The notes below the pieces were generated by a model. That model was not told the origin of the DNA. It made no database searches and saw only the letters and a program-made list of their open reading frames with translations. A DNA stretch of 64,000 nucleotides. Source: Microbispora hainanensis. GTDB taxonomy: Bacteria; Actinomycetota; Actinomycetes; Streptosporangiales; Streptosporangiaceae. A program made the position numbers and the translations under genes. The first letter of the stretch is position 1; the number at the start of each line of letters is the position of its first letter. The stretch is from assembly GCF_036186745.1 (NCBI RefSeq), contig NZ_CP108086.1:5208001-5272000 (forward strand). The letters are read 5' to 3'. Positions 24,753 to 36,060 of this stretch are shown here, piece by piece.

Positions 24753-26191
24753 GCGTCCCTCCCCGTCTCGATCGCCGCGCGGACACCCCGCCGCCAGCGC
24801 GTCATGAACTCCTCCGCCCGGTCCGCCGGCCAGCGCGGCTCGTACGTCGTCGCCGGGGCCCACGCGGGCACGGCGCCGGCCACCGTGAGCGAGGGGGTCA
24901 CGGCGAGGCGGGCCAGCGCGGCGGCGCCGAGCGCGGTCGCGTGCGGCGACGGATAGACGTCCACCGGCGCCTGCAGCAGGTCGGCCTGGGCCTGCATGAG
25001 CGCGGCCGACCGGGTGAGGCCGCCGTCCACCCGCAGGCGGGCCAGCGGGCGGCCGAGATCGGCCGCGACGACCGCCGCGAGGTCGGCCACCTGGGCGGCG
25101 ATGCCCTCCAGCACGGCGCGGACCAGGTGGCCGGGCCGGGTGGACAGCGTCATGCCGAGGAACGCCCCTGTCGCGTCCGGCCGCCACCAGGGCGCGGCCA
25201 GCCCGGCCAGCCCGGGGACGAACAGCGCGCCCTCGGCGTCCGGCTCTGCCAGCGCGTCCAGGTCGGCGGCGTCGCCGACGAGGCCGAGGCCGTTCAGCCA
25301 CCGCACCGCGGAGGCGGCCGTGTAGACCTGGCCGTCCACGCAGTAGGGCGTGGCCCCCCTGGCCCGCCACGCCACCGACGTGGTCAGGCCGGAGGCCGAG
25401 CGCACGGCCCGCTCACCGGTGTTGGCGAGCAGGAACGCCCCCGTGCCGTACGTGCACTTGGCCTCGCCGGCCGACAGGCAGCCCTCGGCGAGCAGCGCGG
25501 CCTGCTGGTCGACGACCAGGCCGCCGACCGGGATCTCCCCGCCGAAGGCCCGGGTCGTCCCGATCACCTCGTCGCAGGCGGCGATCGCGGGCAGGTGCTC
25601 GCCGTCCAGGCCGAACAGGCCGAGCAGCTCCCCGCTCCACTCGACCGTGTCGAGATCGAGCAGCGCCGACCTGCTGGCGGTCGCCGCGTCGGTGACGAAC
25701 TCCCCGGTCAGGTGGTGGACGAGCCAGGTGTCGCTGGTCGTCACCACACCCTCGCGGGTGAGATTGCGGCGGATCCACGCCATCTTCGGCGCCGAGAAAT
25801 ACGGGTCGAGCACGAGCCCGGTCAGCTCGGCGATCCTCCCGGCGTGCCCGGCCAGATCGGCGCAGACCTCCTCGGCCCGCCGGTCCTGCCACACCAGGGC
25901 GGTCGTCAGCGGCTCGCCGGTCGCCGGGTCCCAGGCCAGCACGGTCTCGCCCTGGTTGGCCAGCGTGACCGCGCCGACGGGCACGCCCGCCGCCGCGACC
26001 GCCTCCCGCCCGGCGGCCAGCACCGAGTCGAGCAGTTCCCGCGGGTCCTGCTCCACCCGCCCGCCCGGCAGGTACGCGGGACGGACCGGCGCCTCGGCCG
26101 GCGCGAGGACCGCGCCGTCGCCGTCCACCACGAGCGCCTTGGTGCCCGAGGTGCCCTGGTCGATCGCGAGCACGGCAGGGGGATGGGACAT
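24749..26191 (-). CDS. FGGY-family carbohydrate kinase, glycerol-kinase-like
   Basis: 480 residues from ATG at 26191 with AGGAGA about 7 nt upstream. N-terminal ATP-fold VLAIDQGTSGTKALV; substrate segment TLANQGETVLAWDPATGEPLTTALVWQDRR, which closely follows the glycerol-kinase pattern (NQRET..WD..G.P...AIVWQDRR); second phosphate loop KCTYGTGAFLL; C-terminal adenosine segment LRVDGGLTRSAALMQAQADLL. Substitution of Gly for the Arg in NQRET may change substrate preference, so a glycerol-like polyol is inferred rather than proven. First structural gene after the DeoR regulator. Confidence 0.87.
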   Translation of the reverse strand: MSHPPAVLAIDQGTSGTKALVVDGDGAVLAPAEAPVRPAYLPGGRVEQDPRELLDSVLAAGREAVAAAGVPVGAVTLANQGETVLAWDPATGEPLTTALVWQDRRAEEVCADLAGHAGRIAELTGLVLDPYFSAPKMAWIRRNLTREGVVTTSDTWLVHHLTGEFVTDAATASRSALLDLDTVEWSGELLGLFGLDGEHLPAIAACDEVIGTTRAFGGEIPVGGLVVDQQAALLAEGCLSAGEAKCTYGTGAFLLANTGERAVRSASGLTTSVAWRARGATPYCVDGQVYTAASAVRWLNGLGLVGDAADLDALAEPDAEGALFVPGLAGLAAPWWRPDATGAFLGMTLSTRPGHLVRAVLEGIAAQVADLAAVVAADLGRPLARLRVDGGLTRSAALMQAQADLLQAPVDVYPSPHATALGAAALARLAVTPSLTVAGAVPAWAPATTYEPRWPADRAEEFMTRWRRGVRAAIETGRDA

Positions 26192-26232
26192 CGATCGTCT
26201 CCTGGCGGGAGCTGGGGGTCGTGACGGCCAGC

Positions 26233-27006
26233 CTATGGGTTGATCACTTCGGCACCCGCGCTGACCAGGGCGGACGTGATCGGCTCCGGGGGTTCCGCGT
26301 CGGTGATGAGACCCGACAGGCCGTCCAGTGCGCACACCCGGTAGGCGGCGACCCTGCCGTGCTTGGAGCCGTCGGCGAGCACGTACGTCCGGGCGGAGCC
26401 GGCGAGGATCACGCGCTTGGTCGCGACCTCGTCCAGGAAGTAGTCGGTGAGCCCGGCCTCCGCGTCCACCCCGCCCGAGCCGAGGAACGCCACATCCGCC
26501 CGCAGGTCCCGGAAGAACCCCAGCGTGTGCGCGTTGGAGACGGCGAGGTCGCCCTGCCGTACGCGCCCGCCCGCCACCAGCACCTCCACGCCGGGACGGC
26601 CCGCGAGCTCGGCCGCCACCAGCAGCGAGCAGGTGGCGACCACGCCACGGAAGGACGGGGGGACGGCCCTGGCGACGTGGACGGCGGTGGTGCCGACGTC
26701 GATGATCACGGTCTGGCCCGGGCGCAGCAGCCGCGCCGCGAGCTCGCCGATCACGGCCTTCGCCTCCGACCGGCTGGTCGAGCGCTCCAGATAGGACAGC
26801 TCCTCGCCGGTGCCGGACGGCGCCGAGGTCGCCCCGCCGTGCACGCGGACGAGCAGCGCCCGGCGCTCCAGGATCGCCAGGTCGCGCCGGACGGTCTCGT
26901 GGGAGACGCCGAGCAGCGCGGCCAGGTCCTCGGTGCGGACGGTTCCCTTCCGCCCGAGGGTCTCGATGATCCGCTGGTGACGCTGCGCCGGAAGCACGAG
27001 ATCCAC
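26233..27006 (-). CDS. DeoR-family transcriptional regulator
   Basis: 257 residues. N-terminal winged helix with the family signature (RHQRIIETLGRKGTVRTEDLAALLGVSHETVRRDLAILE), then the DeoR sensor fold with VIIDVGTTAVHVARAV and the C-terminal ADGSKHGRVAAYRVCALDGLSGLITD. These proteins sense phosphorylated sugars or polyols. It is transcribed ahead of the FGGY kinase with a 41-bp gap, so it probably controls this cluster and itself. Shares the intergenic space with divergent hisD. Confidence 0.92.
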   Translation of the reverse strand: MDLVLPAQRHQRIIETLGRKGTVRTEDLAALLGVSHETVRRDLAILERRALLVRVHGGATSAPSGTGEELSYLERSTSRSEAKAVIGELAARLLRPGQTVIIDVGTTAVHVARAVPPSFRGVVATCSLLVAAELAGRPGVEVLVAGGRVRQGDLAVSNAHTLGFFRDLRADVAFLGSGGVDAEAGLTDYFLDEVATKRVILAGSARTYVLADGSKHGRVAAYRVCALDGLSGLITDAEPPEPITSALVSAGAEVINP

Positions 27007-27131
27007 CCCTGACCGAGTGTGACTGTTCTTGCCCGAGAGTGTGGATGGATGCCCGGAAAGCTGTCAACCGCGGGCCGCGTAAAACAGGCGGACGCGAAGA
27101 TTCCCAGCTCCCGAGGGGTGTGCCGACCGGT

Positions 27132-27145
27132 GAAACGCCCGTTTC
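27132..27145. promoter_or_regulatory. Short palindrome between deoR-type gene and hisD
   Basis: GAAACG and its reverse complement CGTTTC separated by two bases, about 50 bp before hisD and 125 bp before the regulator start. Operator-like; could serve either gene. Confidence 0.35.
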
Positions 27146-27183
27146 GAATGCTGGACACACGCGGATCGCTCCCTGGTCGTCCG

Positions 27184-27189
27184 TAGACT
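27184..27189 (+). promoter_or_regulatory. Candidate -10 box of the his operon, leaderless start
   Basis: TAGACT lies 6 nt before the hisD GTG, followed by GGGACG exactly as at 18360-18366 before another GTG. Transcription starting about 7 nt downstream would begin on the start codon. No ribosome site precedes hisD. Confidence 0.45.
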
Positions 27190-27195
27190 GGGACG

Positions 27196-30177
<2,982 letters not shown>

Positions 30178-30178
<1 letters not shown>

Positions 30179-30330
30179 TGACCTTCGCGTCCGGGGGGAT
30201 GATCTTCATCGGTCTCTTCCTGATCGGCGGGGTCATCTCGGGCATCCGGCAGGGCCTCAAGCTGCTGGCGGCGCTCGCCGGCGTCGGGGCCGTCATGGCG
30301 ATCACAGCGGGGGTGATGTGGTGGCAGTGA
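30178..30330 (+). CDS. 50-aa membrane microprotein between hisB and hisH
   Basis: ATG at 30178 shares a base with the hisB stop and the TGA at 30328-30330 overlaps the hisH start region, so the ORF fills the gap exactly. The peptide has two hydrophobic segments (about 8-21 [14 protein letters not shown] and 30-48) joined by the polar turn GIRQGLK, ending WWQ. It is too short for default gene callers. A two-pass hairpin of unknown function; a role in histidine synthesis is suggested only by position. Confidence 0.65.
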
Positions 30331-30959
30331 ACAGGCGGGTCGTCGTCCTCGACTACGGGTCGGGCAACCTCCGCTCGGCCGAGCGGGCGCTGGCCCGCGT
30401 CGGGGCGGACGTCACCGTCACCGCCGACTTCGACGCGGCCCTCGAGGCGGAGGGGCTCGTCGTGCCCGGCGTCGGCGCGTTCGCGGCCTGCATGGAGGGG
30501 CTCAAGCGCGTGCGCGGCGACCAGATCGTGGGCCGCCGCCTGTCCGGCGGGCGCCCGGTGCTCGGGATCTGCGTCGGCATGCAGATCCTGTTCGAGAAGG
30601 GCGTCGAGCACGGCGTCCACACCGAGGGCTGCGGCGAGTGGCCCGGCACGGTCGAGCGGCTCGACGCGCCCGTGCTGCCCCACATGGGGTGGAACACCGT
30701 GACCGCGCCCGAGGGCAGCGTGCTGTTCCGCGGCATGGAGGAGGGGACGCGCTTCTACTTCGTCCACTCCTACGGGGTGCGCGAATGGCGGCTGCAGGCC
30801 GGCGACGGCTTTGAGCAGCCGCTGGTCGCCTGGGCCGAGCACGGCGTGCCGTTCGTGGCCGCGGCCGAGAACGGCCCGCTCATGGCCACCCAGTTCCACC
30901 CGGAGAAGTCGGGGGACGCGGGGGCCGTGCTGCTGTCCAACTGGCTGAGCACGTTGTGA
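30318..30959 (+). CDS. hisH: Imidazole glycerol phosphate synthase glutaminase subunit
   Basis: Up to 213 residues. Class I glutaminase with nucleophile Cys in [11 protein letters not shown] and the His/Glu pair in [10 protein letters not shown]-terminus [18 protein letters not shown]. Supplies ammonia to HisF. Three consecutive GTG options exist (30318, 30321, 30327); 30327 gives a GTGA overlap with the 50-aa ORF stop and matches the style of the operon, so it may be the true start. HisF is encoded 1.7 kb downstream. Confidence 0.96.
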   Translation: MVAVNRRVVVLDYGSGNLRSAERALARVGADVTVTADFDAALEAEGLVVPGVGAFAACMEGLKRVRGDQIVGRRLSGGRPVLGICVGMQILFEKGVEHGVHTEGCGEWPGTVERLDAPVLPHMGWNTVTAPEGSVLFRGMEEGTRFYFVHSYGVREWRLQAGDGFEQPLVAWAEHGVPFVAAAENGPLMATQFHPEKSGDAGAVLLSNWLSTL

Positions 30960-31073
30960 GCGTGTCCGGCAGGCGAAATATCGAGGCAGCGGTGCGACAC
31001 TGGGAACCGGCGGGGCCGCGGCGCGTACGGCCGGCCAGGCCGAGGCCGTGACCGGACCTGAGCGGGAGGCCCG

Positions 31074-31445
31074 ATGAGCAAGGAACGGGCCCGTCGGAGG
31101 GCAGAGCGCGAAGCCGAGCGCGAACGCCTCGCGGCGGCCCGGGCCGAGCGTGAGGCGAGGGCGGCCAGGCGGCGTGAGATGCGCGAGCGGCTCGTGGGGC
31201 CGCTCGCCGGAGCCGTGGCGGCGGTGCTGCCACGACCGGCCAGGCCCGTGCGGGTGGCCCGGCAGCGCGGGTATCTCGCCCGCCGCCGCCGCACGGAGAA
31301 CGGCGTCGTCGTCGTGCTGTGGTTCCTCGTCCAGGTGCTCGCCTGGATCCTGCTCGACTCGTGGATGGCCCGCCTGGGCGTGTTCCTCGGCTCGATCCTG
31401 CTGCTCCCGGTGCTCGTCACCATCGTTTTCGACCGGAGGTCATGA
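31074..31445 (+). CDS. Small membrane protein with basic N-terminal coil, his operon
   Basis: 123 residues. Residues 1-45 are almost entirely Arg/Glu/Ala (ERARRRAEREAERERLAAARAERE) and should form a charged helix or coiled coil; two membrane segments follow at about 77-97 and 100-118, ending FDRRS. It lies between hisH and priA with a 4-nt gap to priA. I do not know its function; position argues for co-expression with histidine genes. Preceded by 114 bp without a clear gene. Confidence 0.75.
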   Translation: MSKERARRRAEREAERERLAAARAEREARAARRREMRERLVGPLAGAVAAVLPRPARPVRVARQRGYLARRRRTENGVVVVLWFLVQVLAWILLDSWMARLGVFLGSILLLPVLVTIVFDRRS

Positions 31446-31449
31446 ATAA

Positions 31450-32175
31450 ATGTCGCTCGTATTGCTCCCGGCCGTCGACGTCGCCGACGGCCAAGCCGTC
31501 CGCCTCGTGCAGGGCGAGGCGGGGACGGAGACCTCGTACGGGGATCCGCTCGCCGCCGCCCTCGCCTGGCAGAAGGCCGGTGCGGAGTGGATCCACCTGG
31601 TCGACCTCGACGCGGCGTTCGGCCGGGGGAACAACCGCGAGCTGCTCGCCTCCGTCGTCGGCGCGCTGGACGTGAACGTCGAGTTGTCCGGCGGGATCCG
31701 TGACGACGCCTCTCTTGAGGCCGCGCTGAGCACCGGCTGCCGCCGGGTCAACATCGGCACGGCCGCGCTGGAGAACCCCGAGTGGTGCGCCAGGGCGATC
31801 GCCGAGCACGGCGACCGCATCGCGGTTGGACTCGACGTGCGCGGCACCACGCTGGCCGCCCGCGGCTGGACCCAGGAGGGCGGCGACCTGTGGGACGTGC
31901 TCGACCGGCTGGAGTCGGAGGGCTGCCCGCGTTATGTCGTCACCGACGTGACCAAGGACGGCACGCTGCGCGGTCCCAACCTCGACCTGCTCCGTGAGGT
32001 GTGCGCGCGGACCGACCGCCCGGTCATCGCCAGCGGCGGGGTGTCGTCGCTCGACGACCTGCGCGCGATCGCGACGCTCGTGCCGGACGGCGTCGAGGGC
32101 GCCATCGTGGGCAAGGCGCTGTACGCCCAGGCGTTCACCCTGGAAGAGGCGCTCGCGGCGGTGAAGTCCGCATGA
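31450..32175 (+). CDS. priA: Bifunctional HisA/TrpF isomerase PriA
   Basis: 241 residues, TIM barrel. Catalytic aspartates are in [15 protein letters not shown] and [15 protein letters not shown]; phosphate loops [16 protein letters not shown] and ASGGVSS. In actinobacteria this protein isomerises both ProFAR (histidine) and phosphoribosyl anthranilate (tryptophan); the absence of trpF beside trpCBA in this window fits that. The actinobacterial form is inferred from neighbourhood and sequence type rather than assay. TGA overlaps the 19-codon ORF start (ATGA). Confidence 0.93.
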   Translation: MSLVLLPAVDVADGQAVRLVQGEAGTETSYGDPLAAALAWQKAGAEWIHLVDLDAAFGRGNNRELLASVVGALDVNVELSGGIRDDASLEAALSTGCRRVNIGTAALENPEWCARAIAEHGDRIAVGLDVRGTTLAARGWTQEGGDLWDVLDRLESEGCPRYVVTDVTKDGTLRGPNLDLLREVCARTDRPVIASGGVSSLDDLRAIATLVPDGVEGAIVGKALYAQAFTLEEALAAVKSA

Positions 32176-32231
32176 GCGAGCGCGACCCCTGGCGCATGCC
32201 GTTCCGGGCCGAAGGAGAGGAGGCGGCATGA
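32172..32231 (+). CDS. 19-aa mini-ORF bridging priA and ridA
   Basis: ATG overlaps the priA stop (ATGA) and its TGA overlaps the ridA ATG (ATGA). Peptide [19 protein letters not shown]. Its 3' codons contain GGAGAGGAGG, the ribosome site of ridA, so translation through it could drive ridA. The ends resemble the mini-ORF before trpC at 49395. No strong ribosome site of its own. Confidence 0.5.
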   Translation: MSERDPWRMPFRAEGEEAA

Positions 32232-32647
32232 GCATGGAGATGCCCGAAGGGCGGATCTCCTCCGGCGGCCCGTGGGAGGACCGCTACGGCTACGCCCGCG
32301 CGGTCGTGGCCGGGCCGCACGTGCTCGTGTCCGGCTGCACCGCCACCGTGGGCGGCGAGGTCCAGCACGTGGGCGACGCCTACCAGCAGACGCTCACCGC
32401 CTTCTCCATCGCGCTGGACGCCGTGGAGAAGGCCGGCATCACCCGGGCCGACGTGGTGCGGACCCGCCTCTACGTGGTGAACGCCGACGACTTCGATGCC
32501 GTCGGCAAGGCCCACGGCGAGGTCTTCGGCGACGTACGGCCCGCCTGCACAAGCGTGCAGGTCGCCGGGCTGGTCGACGAGCGCATGCTGGTCGAGGTCG
32601 AGGTCGAGGCCTACCGGCCGGTGGAACGTGGCGACTGCGGAGGCTGA
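32228..32647 (+). CDS. ridA: RidA/YjgF-family imine deaminase
   Basis: 139 residues. Rid fold with VVAGPHVLVSGCTATVGGEVQHVGDAYQQTLTAF, the carboxylate-binding Arg in RTRLYVVNADDFDAVGKAH and PACTSVQVAGLVDERMLVEVEVEAYRP. Rid proteins hydrolyse reactive enamine/imine by-products of PLP enzymes. Being inside the his operon it may protect against intermediates made during amino-acid synthesis, which is inference. Variation from the canonical IPP..GPYS start suggests a subgroup other than RidA itself. Confidence 0.88.
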   Translation: MSMEMPEGRISSGGPWEDRYGYARAVVAGPHVLVSGCTATVGGEVQHVGDAYQQTLTAFSIALDAVEKAGITRADVVRTRLYVVNADDFDAVGKAHGEVFGDVRPACTSVQVAGLVDERMLVEVEVEAYRPVERGDCGG

Positions 32648-32650
32648 GCG

Positions 32651-33421
<771 letters not shown>

Positions 33422-33427
33422 CCGCCC

Positions 33428-33454
33428 GCCGGGGGCCGGAATCCGGCCCCCGGC
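33428..33454. terminator. Hairpin terminator between hisF and convergent gene
   Basis: GCCGGGGGCCGG and its reverse complement form a perfect stem of 11-12 bp around a few central bases. It lies 7 bp after the hisF stop and 10 bp before the end of the convergent small gene, so it can serve both directions. Confidence 0.8.
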
Positions 33455-33464
33455 CGGTGGGTGC

Positions 33465-33695
33465 TCAGTCGATGTCGATGATCGCCGTGGGGTAGGCGTC
33501 CGGGCCCGTCCCGAGCGACGACGACGCCATCGACTGGTACTGCCACTGCCCCTGGAAGGCGCCGCCGTGGCCGCACCAGTCGTCGCCCCAGCACGTCGTG
33601 GCGGCGGACGCCTCGTGAGCGGGCTGGGCCGCCGCGAGACCGAATGCGGCGAGGAACGCCAGGCCCAGCAGGCTCGGGAAACGCTTGGCACGCAT
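33465..33695 (-). CDS. Small secreted two-cysteine protein
   Basis: 76 residues from ATG at 33695 with AGGAGA upstream. Signal peptide: KR-rich start, hydrophobic core LLGLAFLAAFGLAAA, likely cleavage after ASA around residue 31. The mature part of about 45 residues begins TTCWGDDWCGHGG, with only two Cys, likely one disulphide, and is rich in Gly, Gln, Ser and Tyr. I recognise no family. An extracellular peptide of unknown role. Confidence 0.75.
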   Translation of the reverse strand: MRAKRFPSLLGLAFLAAFGLAAAQPAHEASAATTCWGDDWCGHGGAFQGQWQYQSMASSSLGTGPDAYPTAIIDID

Positions 33696-34216
33696 AGCTG
33701 TCTCCTGTCCGTCAAAGGATCACGCGGCGCTCCGGAGTCCGCCCTCCTCAAATGGTCAGCCGGACATCGCACAACCGTCCATCCCAATCACCGCAAATAG
33801 GACGATAGTGGGCGAAAACCGGCATACACGATTGTGTGTTCTTTATCGTGATTTCGGGCAGGGTCGGGTGTGCGCGGAGCGCGAGGGGCCGTCCCCAGAG
33901 GTCGCCGAGGCCGTCCGGCGGGCGATGACGGGGCGTTCGCGGAGTATGCGCCTATGGAGCGCGGAGTACGCGCTTACGAGGCGCCGGCGGCGCGGGAGGT
34001 GCGGGCGGCATGGGCGGCGCGGGCGGCATGAGACTGCGGCCGGTCACGCGGGGACGCGAAAGGAGAGGCCGGCGGAGCAAGGGCGGATGCCCTGCCGGCC
34101 TGTGGGCGGAGAGCCTCGGGGCTCTGACTGTCAGTGCGGTTCGTTAGTGGTTCGTCGCTGCCTGTGGTGGTGATCGGGGTTACCTGAGGGAGAACGGAGG
34201 CGGGTGGTCCACGGTC
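33696..34216. other. Gene-poor stretch with lower-GC promoter-like segment
   Basis: About 520 bp. The part 33775-33860 is noticeably AT-rich for this genome and probably contains the promoter of the secreted protein. A short direct repeat (GCGGAGTA-GCGC) lies near 33940-33975. A plus-strand open frame here has arginine-rich, non-protein-like sequence and is not called. No RNA gene recognised. Confidence 0.5.
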
Positions 34217-34378
34217 TCAACTCAGCACCGAGGTGAAGAAGGTCGCCAATCTGCTGGCTCCGGTGTTGACCGTGTCGAACACGCCTCGCACGGCTCCTGC
34301 CGCCGCTTGCGGCTGGCTGTAGAGGTAGAAGACCACGAACGCGATGGCCGCGTACGTAAGAACCTTCTTCGCCTTCAT
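34217..34378 (-). CDS. 53-aa membrane microprotein (copy A)
   Basis: From ATG at 34378 with AGGAGG about 8 nt upstream. Peptide starts MKAKKVLTYAAIAFVVFYLY, a single membrane helix, followed by an amphipathic segment GAVRGVFDTVNTGASRLATFFTSVLS. It is a paralogue of the 54-aa gene at 34935 over its whole length. Small proteins of this shape recur in actinomycetes, but I know of no established function. Ends 95 codons or fewer are below usual gene-calling limits; the conserved pair supports it being real. Confidence 0.8.
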   Translation of the reverse strand: MKAKKVLTYAAIAFVVFYLYSQPQAAAGAVRGVFDTVNTGASRLATFFTSVLS

Positions 34379-34934
34379 CGGGGGGCCTCCTGCAGTCGAT
34401 ATCCCGGTCGTTTGTACCCGGCGGCAGTAATGATCATAACTAGCCGAGAGGACATGAGGCCGTTCCGCCCTCATAGTGAGACGACGGGACGGAGCGGCTC
34501 ATCGCGGCGCGATACCGGCGACCTGCGGGCCTGTCCGGACCCTGCCGGCGCGGCGTGGAAAGAGCGGGGTCCGGCCGCTGAAACATGCGGGATCGGTCCT
34601 CGAACGAGTGCGGTTCTGGCCCGCGCCGAGCCGGGTTCTAGCAGGGTTCTGGCCCCGCCGACCGGGTTCTGGCCGGCGGCGAGCGGGGCTCGGCCGGGAG
34701 AAGAGCGGGGCCATGCCGGAACCGAGCGTCTATGTCGGAAATGTGCGTAGCCGCCCAGGTGAGCAGGGGGCTGCCGAGGATGGTGGGCATACGGTGTCCG
34801 GGAAGGCCCGGGTATCGCCGGCGTCGGCCGCGGCCCACTGCGCGGTCGCGCGTTCGAGCTTGTCCGGGTTCGCCCCCGACAGGCAGGGGGCTTCGCCCCG
34901 GATGAACGGGGGCGGCGCCCCGGACGAACGCGCC
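34379..34934. other. Non-coding spacer with degenerate repeats
   Basis: About 555 bp between the two paralogous microproteins. Around 34609-34690 the motif GGTTCTGGCC or near copies occurs four times at irregular 15-25 bp spacing. Open frames on both strands here look like GC-driven noise. The lower-GC part at 34380-34450 is the likely promoter region of copy A. Confidence 0.5.
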
Positions 34935-35099
34935 TCAGCCCGAGAAGAGCGACGTGAAGAACGCCGACAGGCGTTCGGCTCCCGTGCCGATCCCCCCGAA
35001 CAGGTTCTTGACCGCGTCCGCCGCGTTCGCCGGCTGCGTGAACAAATAGAAGACCACGAACGCGATGGCCAGATAGGTCAGGACCTTTTTGAGGTTCAT
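34935..35099 (-). CDS. 54-aa membrane microprotein (copy B)
   Basis: From ATG at 35099. Peptide starts MNLKKVLTYLAIAFVVFYLF, then TQPANAADAVKNLF and GAERLSAFFTSLFSG. The helix KKVLTYxAIAFVVFYL and the tail SRLATFFTSxxS/ERLSAFFTSLFS align without gaps to copy A, showing tandem duplication followed by divergence. One membrane helix near the N-terminus; C-terminal half likely lies along the membrane surface. Function unknown. Confidence 0.8.
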   Translation of the reverse strand: MNLKKVLTYLAIAFVVFYLFTQPANAADAVKNLFGGIGTGAERLSAFFTSLFSG

Positions 35100-35202
35100 C
35101 CGGGGCTCCCAAACGCTCCCACACGTCGTGCGCTGGTTTCACATGCTGCCCCATTGCACGAGGTTTACGTGGAGAATTCCGGACAACTCCCGCGATTCAT
35201 CC

Positions 35203-35838
35203 TCACGGCCCCAAACGGGCATCCTGGAGCCGGGCGACCGCCGCCGCGTCCCCGTCGTACGTGACCCGGGCGTGCGCCTGCCTGCCGAACGCGAACAGCA
35301 GCAGCTCCGACGGCTCGCCGGTGACCACCACGGCGGGCTCGGCCATCCGCCCGGCGGTCTTCGTCCCGTCGGGACGGCGGAGCACGACCCCCACGGGGGC
35401 CTTGCGCAGGAAGAGCCGGGCGCCGCCGCGCAGCCGCTTCCAGAACGTCTCCTGGAGGTCCCGGGGGACGACGCGGGGCTCCCAGCCGGCCTGCGCCCGC
35501 CGTACGTCCTCGTGATGGACGAAGAACTCCGCCGTGTTGACGATCTCGTCCAGGCCGGGGACCAGCCCGTACGGCGTCCAGCGCGGCGGGCCCTGACGGA
35601 CGAGCTCGACCAGCTCGGGATAGGGGTGGCGGCGCTTGACGCGCTCCTGCACCGCGGCGGTGTAGCCCGCCATGAACGGCAGCGCGATGCCGGGCGCGGC
35701 GTCGAGCCGGCGCTCGCGCAGGACGAGGTGGGCCGTGAGGTCCGCCGTCGCCCATCCCTCGCACAGCGTGGGCGCCTCGGGGCCGAGGCGGTCGAGCAGG
35801 TCGCAGAGCGCCGCGCGCTCTGTCTGGGCGTGTGTCAC
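35203..35838 (-). CDS. DinB/MDMPI-type metal-binding protein (TIGR03085-like)
   Basis: 211 residues from GTG at 35838. ERAALCDLLDRLGPEAPTLCEGWATADLTAHLVLRERR is the start typical of actinobacterial maleylpyruvate-isomerase-like N-terminal domains with a metal His in TAHL; a second His pair FFVHHEDVRRAQ completes the site. The C-terminal part (RRPDGTKTAGRMAEPAVVVTGEPSELLLFAFGRQ) matches the TIGR03085 layout. Catalytic role unknown; such proteins are often thiol-dependent (mycothiol) enzymes. Confidence 0.82.
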   Translation of the reverse strand: MTHAQTERAALCDLLDRLGPEAPTLCEGWATADLTAHLVLRERRLDAAPGIALPFMAGYTAAVQERVKRRHPYPELVELVRQGPPRWTPYGLVPGLDEIVNTAEFFVHHEDVRRAQAGWEPRVVPRDLQETFWKRLRGGARLFLRKAPVGVVLRRPDGTKTAGRMAEPAVVVTGEPSELLLFAFGRQAHARVTYDGDAAAVARLQDARLGP

Positions 35839-36060
35839 GCGATCAGCCTATGCGTCCCTCGTCCCGCCCGGACCGGCGGCCGCGGGTGTCCGAGGAATAA
35901 ACCGGTTGATCAGGATGATAGGGAGTAACTAGGACCAAGGACTCGGGCGGCGTCGGTCCGGTGACCGATCCGGCGGCGTCCCCGAGTGAGTAACGTCCCC
36001 CTTCGGGGTGCTCACAGGGAGCGGCCCCGGCAGGTCCCCCGATCGGAAGGAACGCACCGC

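Noticed and set aside
30956-31051. 31-codon frame starting GTGA on the hisH stop
   Set aside because: Starts like the bridging mini-ORFs but its stop does not meet a following start codon and the sequence is unlike them; not supported.
33685-34173. 162-codon plus-strand frame
   Set aside because: No ribosome site, arginine-rich random-looking sequence, overlaps the start of the secreted protein gene.
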